From positions 1-19,105 of the forward strand of contig JBCCBY010000017.1 of assembly GCA_039033795.1 (NCBI GenBank): DNA of 19,105 nucleotides. The letters are read 5' to 3'. Positions 14,482 to 19,105 of the stretch are shown here, piece after piece. The position numbers and the translations under genes were made by a program. The DNA is from Parvularcula sp039033795 (GTDB lineage Bacteria; Pseudomonadota; Alphaproteobacteria; Caulobacterales; Parvularculaceae). The notes under the pieces are model-generated. The model did not search any database. It was not told the origin of the DNA and saw nothing but the letters and a program-made list of their open reading frames with translations. Every line of letters starts with the position of its first letter. Position 1 is the stretch's first letter.

Positions 14482-15641
14482 GCCGCAGCTTTCTCCGCCC
14501 GCATGAGGTCAACAAACTGGTTGAAAACCGGGAAGCTATCCTCCGGACCAGGGCTTGCTTCAGGATGGTGTTGGACAGCCATGGCGGGGGCGTCCTTCAC
14601 TTTGATACCGGCATTGGTACCATCGAATAGCGATGTGTACGTGGCTTCAACATGGTCTGGTAACGTCGTTTCATCGACCGCGAACCCGTGGTTCATCGAC
14701 ACGATTTCGACCTTGCCCGTCGCATGCTCTTTAACAGGATGGTTCGCGCCATGATGGCCTTGGTCCATCTTTATCGTCTTCGCACCGAGCGCCAACGCCA
14801 TCATCTGGTGGCCAAGACAAATGCCAAAAAGCGGCACTTTCGCGTCAATCAGTTGGCGGATCACCGGGGCGGCGTACTCTGCGGTGGCCGCAGGGTCGCC
14901 GGGACCATTGCTCAACACCACACCGTCGGGGTTCAACGCCATGATATCGTTAAAGTCTGTCGCTGCGGGAACGGCTGTGACGCGGCACCCGGCGAGCGTG
15001 AGCCGTTGCACAATATTTCTCTTCACACCGTAATCAATCAGCACACAGTGCGGAACATCGCCCGATCCAGCCGCAGCCGCAAACGATGTCGATTTATCAG
15101 TGGTCACCTCTTTAGCCAGATCCATACCAACCAAACCGGGCCAAGACTTTGCCTTCTTCAGCAACGCTTCCTGATCAAACTGGCCATTGGGGCTATGGGC
15201 GATGACCCCCTTGGGCATTCCTTCTTCACGGATACGAACCGTCAAAGCGCGGGTATCAACGCCGGAAAGCGCAATGATGCCGCGCCGTCTCAACCAGGCC
15301 TCAAGACCAAGCCTTGAGCGATGGTTCGATGGGCTCGTCACAGGCGCCCGCACGATACAGCCCCGGGCCGCGATCGCCGCATTGTCCACGGTGTTTTCGA
15401 TGTCCTCATCGTTCACCCCAACGTTACCGATATGCGGGAACGTGAAGGTGATAATCTGAGCGGCATAGGAAGGATCCGTCAGGATCTCTTGATAACCTGT
15501 GATGGCGGTATTGAAACAAACTTCACCGACGGCGTCGCCAACAGCGCCAAAACCTTGGCCTTCGAGGATGGTCCCATCCTCCAAAACCAAAAGACCGGTG
15601 GTCCGACGGGGGCTCAACTCTTGACTCAGTCTCAGTGGCAC
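14478..15641 (-). CDS. carA: Carbamoyl-phosphate synthase small (glutaminase) subunit
   Basis: Glutamine-hydrolysing subunit that passes ammonia to CarB for carbamoyl phosphate, used in pyrimidine and arginine synthesis. The 387 residues show the CarA N-domain (LVLEDGTILEGQGFGA, EVCFNTAITGYQEILTDPSY, SGVDTRALTVRIRE) and a class I glutamine amidotransferase domain with C275 in LFGICLGHQMMALALGAK, and H359 and E361 in HHPEASPGP, the Cys-His-Glu triad. The start is GTG at 15641: GGGAG (complement of 15647-15651) lies 5 bases upstream, and there is no in-frame ATG nearby. carB is not in the window. The gene is divergent from the GatB/YqeY gene across 148 bases. Confidence 0.95.
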   Translation of the reverse strand: MPLRLSQELSPRRTTGLLVLEDGTILEGQGFGAVGDAVGEVCFNTAITGYQEILTDPSYAAQIITFTFPHIGNVGVNDEDIENTVDNAAIAARGCIVRAPVTSPSNHRSRLGLEAWLRRRGIIALSGVDTRALTVRIREEGMPKGVIAHSPNGQFDQEALLKKAKSWPGLVGMDLAKEVTTDKSTSFAAAAGSGDVPHCVLIDYGVKRNIVQRLTLAGCRVTAVPAATDFNDIMALNPDGVVLSNGPGDPAATAEYAAPVIRQLIDAKVPLFGICLGHQMMALALGAKTIKMDQGHHGANHPVKEHATGKVEIVSMNHGFAVDETTLPDHVEATYTSLFDGTNAGIKVKDAPAMAVQHHPEASPGPEDSFPVFNQFVDLMRAEKAAA

Positions 15642-15789
15642 ATCATCTCCCGCGGCGCCCTTTTGATGGAAGCTCCAGGGCGCCCTTTTCAGCGCAAACG
15701 ATCGGGGATCTAATCAGATCCGCGCCCAGCGCAAGAGGGAATTGAACATAGGGACTGCGACCTTTGTGGACCCTTCAAAGAGGATGACA
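15642..15789. promoter_or_regulatory. Divergent region carA / GatB-YqeY with an 11-base direct repeat
   Basis: GGCGCCCTTTT occurs at 15654-15664 and again at 15679-15689, exactly 25 bases apart, just upstream of carA. On the carA strand each reads AAAAGGGCGCC; the proximal copy is 12 bases from the GTG, next to the ribosome binding site. No clear promoter hexamers stand out for either gene. For the GatB/YqeY gene, AAAGAGG (15777-15783) sets the start. Confidence 0.5.
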
Positions 15790-16263
15790 ATGACCGAGCA
15801 CGGGCAACTCGCAAAGACGATCGCCAAAGACATGAAAACGGCGATGAAGGAGCGGGACGACAAGCTGCGATTGGCGACCCTGCGTTTGATGCAGGCCGCG
15901 ATTCAAGACCGGGATATTCAAGCCCGGTCACAGGATCGCTGCTGCGGTCTGACGGATGCCGAGGTGCAGGCGGTGCTGACGAAAATGGTCAAGCAGCGCG
16001 AAGACAGCGCCAAAACCTATGAAGACGCCGGCCGTATCGAGCTGGCCGAGCAGGAACGCGCCGAAATCGACATCGTCAGAGCCTACCTGCCCAAGCAAAT
16101 GAATGCTGATGAGATCACCACCGCGGTCGACAGCGTCATCGCCGACGTCGAGGCTAAGGGTCTCAAAGATATGGGCAAATGCATGGGCGCGCTCAAGGCC
16201 GCTTATGCGGGCCGCATGGATTTTTCAGCGGCGAACAAAATCGTCAAAGATCGTTTGGCCTAG
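15790..16263 (+). CDS. GatB/YqeY domain-containing protein
   Basis: A 157-residue soluble, helical protein of the YqeY family, which shares the tail domain of GatB (tRNA-dependent amidotransferase). Signatures: KDMKTAMKERDDKLRLATLR followed by LMQAAI; VLTKMVKQREDSAKTYEDAG; ELAEQERAEIDIVRAYLPKQ; DMGKCMGALKAAYAGRMDFS; and the terminal ANKIVKDRL. The role is unclear; the family may assist tRNA or ribosome-linked steps. Start: AAAGAGG at 15777-15783 lies 6 bases before ATG 15790; an ATG at 15784 and one at 15742 are in frame but badly spaced or lack a ribosome binding site. Family members often sit just upstream of dnaG and rpoD, as here, though one antisense gene intervenes. Confidence 0.92.
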   Translation: MTEHGQLAKTIAKDMKTAMKERDDKLRLATLRLMQAAIQDRDIQARSQDRCCGLTDAEVQAVLTKMVKQREDSAKTYEDAGRIELAEQERAEIDIVRAYLPKQMNADEITTAVDSVIADVEAKGLKDMGKCMGALKAAYAGRMDFSAANKIVKDRLA

Positions 16264-17033
16264 CGCTGCAAACGCTTTCGGGCGTTGAACAGCAGGGCCA
16301 AACCTGCCGGGAAAAGAAGCGCGGCTCCGGGCACAGGAACTTCGCCAAGCATGTCGTCGCCCATCAGCATGGACGGCGGCAGTGGCGCGCCAGATCCTGA
16401 TAGCGATGGAAAAACAATTTGCGGCAATTGACCGAGGGGCACGACCCCCGCGATTTGGGCAGGATCAAAAAGAGGGTCGAGCGGGAGCTCTTCTAACGAC
16501 GTTGTCGTGAGACCGGAGAACGAACCCTCCATCGAGCCACCAAAACTCACCGGAATCATCCGCGCAGCATCGTTTTCAGCGTCCCCGGTATCATTCCACA
16601 CTGGGTCGTCACCGGCGAAGGGCCCGCCTTTTCCTTCAAGTCCTGCCTCAAGAATGCGCTCATAGAGGCCCTCTTCGAGCTGATCGTAGTGGTCCTTGAC
16701 CTGGTTCTCTGAGCGCTGACGAAACGCGTCGACCCCTTCGGTTGGATAATGCTGCTCCCTTGCAGGACCAGAACCGAGCGTGCCGTAGATCGCCGCTGAG
16801 GTGCGATGATGCCGATCCGTCGTTGTCGTGCCGGACTGAACGCTGCCATGGGTGACCGCGCTGAAAGCGGCGACGGCCCCGGTGGTGATGCCCAACAGCA
16901 GCAGCAGCGCAAGCACAACGTTGCGCAGGACGATCGCGCCCTTGGCTGCAACCCCTGATCGGGTGTCTTGTGGATCAACAATCTTCAAGAGCGCGATTAA
17001 CCTTTGATGGCGGTGCCCGAAACGGGCTGACAC
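16260..17033 (-). CDS. Exported protein with VPLPA-CTERM-like sorting signal
   Basis: A 257-residue protein from a GTG at 17033; the true start is uncertain, since GGAG lies only 1 base before that codon. About 34 mostly polar and basic residues precede a strong hydrophobic segment (VVLALLLLLGITTGAVAAFS), which acts as signal sequence or anchor. The middle is acidic with DHYDQLEEGLYERILEAGLE and a Pro/Leu-rich stretch (LEELPLDPLFDPAQIAGV). The C-terminus is VPVPGAALLFPAGLALLF followed by NARKRLQR: Pro motif, membrane helix, Arg/Lys cluster, as in VPLPA/PEP-CTERM signals handled by exosortases. I recognise no domain in the middle. It overlaps the GatB/YqeY gene by 4 bases tail to tail and is divergent from dnaG. 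A run of CAG repeats near 16896-16908 encodes the Leu run. Confidence 0.7.
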   Translation of the reverse strand: MSARFGHRHQRLIALLKIVDPQDTRSGVAAKGAIVLRNVVLALLLLLGITTGAVAAFSAVTHGSVQSGTTTTDRHHRTSAAIYGTLGSGPAREQHYPTEGVDAFRQRSENQVKDHYDQLEEGLYERILEAGLEGKGGPFAGDDPVWNDTGDAENDAARMIPVSFGGSMEGSFSGLTTTSLEELPLDPLFDPAQIAGVVPLGQLPQIVFPSLSGSGAPLPPSMLMGDDMLGEVPVPGAALLFPAGLALLFNARKRLQR

Positions 17034-17127
17034 GCTCCAGGTGCAAGTTCGCGACCACGGTGCGGGTTTGCTGAAATGTTGAGTGTTTCAAGTGGTGCGG
17101 GTGGCGCGAAGCGATTACGCTCTTTTT

Positions 17128-18978
17128 GTGAATCGCTTTCCGCCTCCCTTTCTCGATGAAATCCGCAGCCGATTGCGGGCCTCAGACGTGATTGGACGGC
17201 ATGTTCAACTCAAAAAAGCTGGTCGAGAATTCAGGGGCTTAAGTCCATTCAACAAGGAAAGGACGCCAAGCTTTTACGTCAATGACGACAAGGCGATGTT
17301 CTTTGATTTCTCGGCAGGGAAGTCGGGCGACATTTTTAAATTTTTAATGCTGACCCAGAACCGAACCTTCCCCGAGGCGGTGGAGGAATTGGCTGGATTG
17401 GCTGGTCTCGACATCCCCCGTGCCACCCCAGAGGAAAGTAAACGCCTGTCCGAGCGTGATACGCTTTTGGGGATTTTGACCGACGCTGCACGTTTCTTTT
17501 CAGCACAACTCAGAGATGAAGGGGGCTACGAAGCTCGCCAATATTTGCTGAAACGGGGTGTGCGTGCCGAGAGCCTTCAACGTTTCGGGCTCGGTTACGC
17601 TCCAGCTGGCCGAGACGTGCTCAAGCGTTTCTTTCTTGGCCGCGGCGTTAGTGAAGAGCTGATGATGCGGGCAGGTCTTATTATCGAACCGGACGGCGGG
17701 CGTGCTCGCTATGACCGTTTCCGCGATCGGGTGATGTTCCCCATCTCCGATGCCCGCGGGCGGGTGATTGCGTTTGGTGGACGAGCGCTGTCGAAGGACG
17801 TGCAGGCCAAATACCTCAACTCGCCGGAGACCGAGGTCTTCCACAAGGGCCGGGTGCTGTACAATATCAGCCGAGCAAGAGAACGTCTCAAAGACGATCA
17901 GCCGCTGCTGATTTGCGAAGGATACATGGACGCCCTAGCGCTTGATGCGGCGGGCTATCCAGCGGTTGCGCCGTTAGGCACAGCACTGACAGAAGACCAA
18001 CTGGCTCTTCTTTGGCGCCTGGAGCGGGCACCGACCCTCTGTTTTGATGGTGATCGTGCCGGGCGAGCAGCTGCGGAACGCGCGCTTGATCGGGCTCTTC
18101 CCCAGCTTTCGGCCAAACAATCCTTGCGGTTTGCGTTTCTTCCCGAAGGCGACGATCCCGACGACCTTCTCAAGCGCGGCGGTCGTGAAGCGATGGATGC
18201 TGTCCTTGAAGCCCGAACCGATCCTGAATCGACCATGTGGCGGCTCGCGTCAGAACGTCACGGTACGGCGTCAGCTGAGCAGCTTGCCGCCTTTGAAACA
18301 GAGTTGAGGGAACGCTCTCAGCGAATCGCGGACTCAGCTTTGAGGGGGCACCTCCAGGCGGCTTTCAAAGACCGTTTTTACAAGCTCCGCGGCGAGCTTT
18401 TCAAAGCAAACAAGCAACAGAAGCGGCCTGGCGCCCAGCGCAAAGGCCCGGCTCGCCTTTCTGAAGCGCTTCGCCATCGGATTGGTCAGGGCGTCACCGC
18501 GGGTCGCCAAGGCACCGTGCGCGAAGCCCAGTTGGTGATTGGGCTGATCCACCATCCGCGGCTTTTTCATCAATTTGAAACTGATATCCTGGCGCTATCT
18601 CTAGAGGATCCAAGTCTAGCCCAATTATGGAGACGCACCATCGATGCGATTGTCGCCGAACCCGCTCTTGACAGCACACGCCTTCGTTATCAGTTGACGG
18701 GTTGGTCAGAAGCGGAAAACACCTACCAGCGATGGTCTGCGGACCCCCTGGTGAAGGTTGTCCGGTTCACCCGACAAGATGCGAGCGACGAGGAAGCGGC
18801 GGCCGCTTGGCGCGACGCGTTTCTCATCAATCGCAAGCTCAAGGTGCTGAATGCTGAGGTGACGGAGGCAGGGGCGGACGTTCTCTCTGAACTTGGGCAT
18901 AAAAATTGGTTGGATTCAGTGCGCCATAGCCTCGCGGTGCACAGTGATGATGAGGCTTCCGAGGGCGGCGCTGGCTGA
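17128..18978 (+). CDS. dnaG: DNA primase (DnaG) with altered zinc-binding domain
   Basis: Synthesises RNA primers at the replication fork. I place the start at GTG 17128 (616 residues, NRFPPPFLDEIRSRL) because alphaproteobacterial primases begin at this point; a GTG at 17083 would add 15 unrelated residues. Neither has a clear Shine-Dalgarno. The N-terminal domain has LSPFNKERTPSFYVNDDKAM followed by FFDFSAGKSGDIFKFLM. The CHC2 zinc ligands of E. coli (C40, H43, C61, C64) correspond to S39, N42, D60 and A63 here, so no zinc site remains. The polymerase core is intact: LNSPETEVFHKGRVLYNISR, TOPRIM E264 in ICEGYMDAL, and D307 and D309 in CFDGDRAGRAA. A C-terminal helicase-binding region follows. 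rpoD begins 37 bases downstream, giving the usual dnaG-rpoD order. Confidence 0.94.
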   Translation: MNRFPPPFLDEIRSRLRASDVIGRHVQLKKAGREFRGLSPFNKERTPSFYVNDDKAMFFDFSAGKSGDIFKFLMLTQNRTFPEAVEELAGLAGLDIPRATPEESKRLSERDTLLGILTDAARFFSAQLRDEGGYEARQYLLKRGVRAESLQRFGLGYAPAGRDVLKRFFLGRGVSEELMMRAGLIIEPDGGRARYDRFRDRVMFPISDARGRVIAFGGRALSKDVQAKYLNSPETEVFHKGRVLYNISRARERLKDDQPLLICEGYMDALALDAAGYPAVAPLGTALTEDQLALLWRLERAPTLCFDGDRAGRAAAERALDRALPQLSAKQSLRFAFLPEGDDPDDLLKRGGREAMDAVLEARTDPESTMWRLASERHGTASAEQLAAFETELRERSQRIADSALRGHLQAAFKDRFYKLRGELFKANKQQKRPGAQRKGPARLSEALRHRIGQGVTAGRQGTVREAQLVIGLIHHPRLFHQFETDILALSLEDPSLAQLWRRTIDAIVAEPALDSTRLRYQLTGWSEAENTYQRWSADPLVKVVRFTRQDASDEEAAAAWRDAFLINRKLKVLNAEVTEAGADVLSELGHKNWLDSVRHSLAVHSDDEASEGGAG

Positions 18979-19015
18979 ACGATAGCTCCACCTCTACGCT
19001 GTGAGAAAAGGCTCT

Positions 19016-19105
19016 ATGAGCAAGACATCCCAAGCTGTTCGCGACGACAACACGGACAACCCCGTTCTCGATATGAACCTCGCCTCGGTCAAAAAGATGA
19101 TCGAG
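19016..19105 (+). CDS. rpoD: RNA polymerase sigma-70 factor RpoD, first 30 codons
   Basis: Runs off the right edge. The visible peptide is MSKTSQAVRDDNTDNPVLDM, then NLASVKKMIE. A Lys-Lys-Met-Ile pattern at this distance after an acidic N-terminus matches region 1.1 of alphaproteobacterial RpoD, and its place right after dnaG is the standard order. AAAAGG at 19006-19011 lies 4 bases before the ATG; a GTG at 19001 in the same frame is possible. Too short for motif checks beyond that, so the call rests mainly on gene order and the short match. Confidence 0.75.
   Translation, partial: MSKTSQAVRDDNTDNPVLDMNLASVKKMIE

Noticed and set aside
16896..16908. Short CAG-repeat run
   Set aside because: It encodes the Leu run of the hydrophobic segment in the minus-strand surface protein; codon bias explains it.
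1..19105. Mobile elements, CRISPR arrays, tRNA or rRNA genes
   Set aside because: None seen: no terminal inverted repeats with transposase, no regularly spaced repeats, no tRNA-like cloverleaf in the short spacers, and nearly all sequence is accounted for by coding regions.

Overview
The window is a stretch of bacterial chromosome, moderately GC-rich and densely packed. The genes point to an alphaproteobacterium: a ParE-type topoisomerase, the aerobic cobaltochelatase subunit CobT, a phytase-like esterase plus rpmB plus a DUF3108 protein close together, an NlpD/DipM-type factor, and carA, a GatB/YqeY protein, dnaG and rpoD in a row. Two proteins end in a VPLPA-CTERM-like (exosortase-type) sorting signal, which some marine or aquatic alphaproteobacteria carry. 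I cannot name the genus from sequence reading alone. I see no insertion sequence, prophage, CRISPR array, tRNA or rRNA, and no gene-free stretch longer than about 165 bases.

Layout. 1-2338: the tail of a small membrane protein, then parE. 2339-3872: a secreted VPLPA-CTERM-like protein convergent with and overlapping a GST-like protein. 3873-6845: a divergent control region, then cobT and a nitronate-monooxygenase-family flavoprotein 3 bases apart. 6846-10084: a secreted phytase-like esterase (+), then on the minus strand rpmB followed by a divergent YhhQ/VUT-like membrane protein, then a secreted DUF3108 protein (+). 10085-13574: a LysM/LytM cell-envelope protein (-) head to head with RNase R (+), with a CtrA-like site between them. 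13575-14481: a two-gene ArsR/SRPBCC operon whose promoter carries two matching palindromic operators and appears to give a leaderless transcript. 14478-19105: carA (-), the GatB/YqeY protein (+), a second VPLPA-CTERM-like protein (-), dnaG (+) and the first codons of rpoD (+).

How it fits together. Most of the window is core metabolism and information processing: chromosome decatenation (ParE), corrin cobalt insertion (CobT), ribosome assembly (L28), RNA decay (RNase R), cell division (NlpD/DipM type), carbamoyl phosphate for pyrimidines and arginine (CarA), priming (DnaG) and the housekeeping sigma factor. The accessory items are the two sorted surface proteins, the VUT-like membrane protein and the ArsR/SRPBCC operon.

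Points most worth a second look: (a) paired operators bracketing a leaderless ArsR-family promoter; (b) a VUT-family protein that has lost the acidic residues I expect in YhhQ, with its ribosome binding site locked in a hairpin; (c) a DnaG whose four zinc-ligand positions are all non-ligand-like; (d) a sorted surface protein placed antisense between the GatB/YqeY gene and dnaG; (e) five convergent gene pairs that overlap or nearly touch, with no visible terminators. No clearly new multi-gene system is evident; the candidates above are modest.
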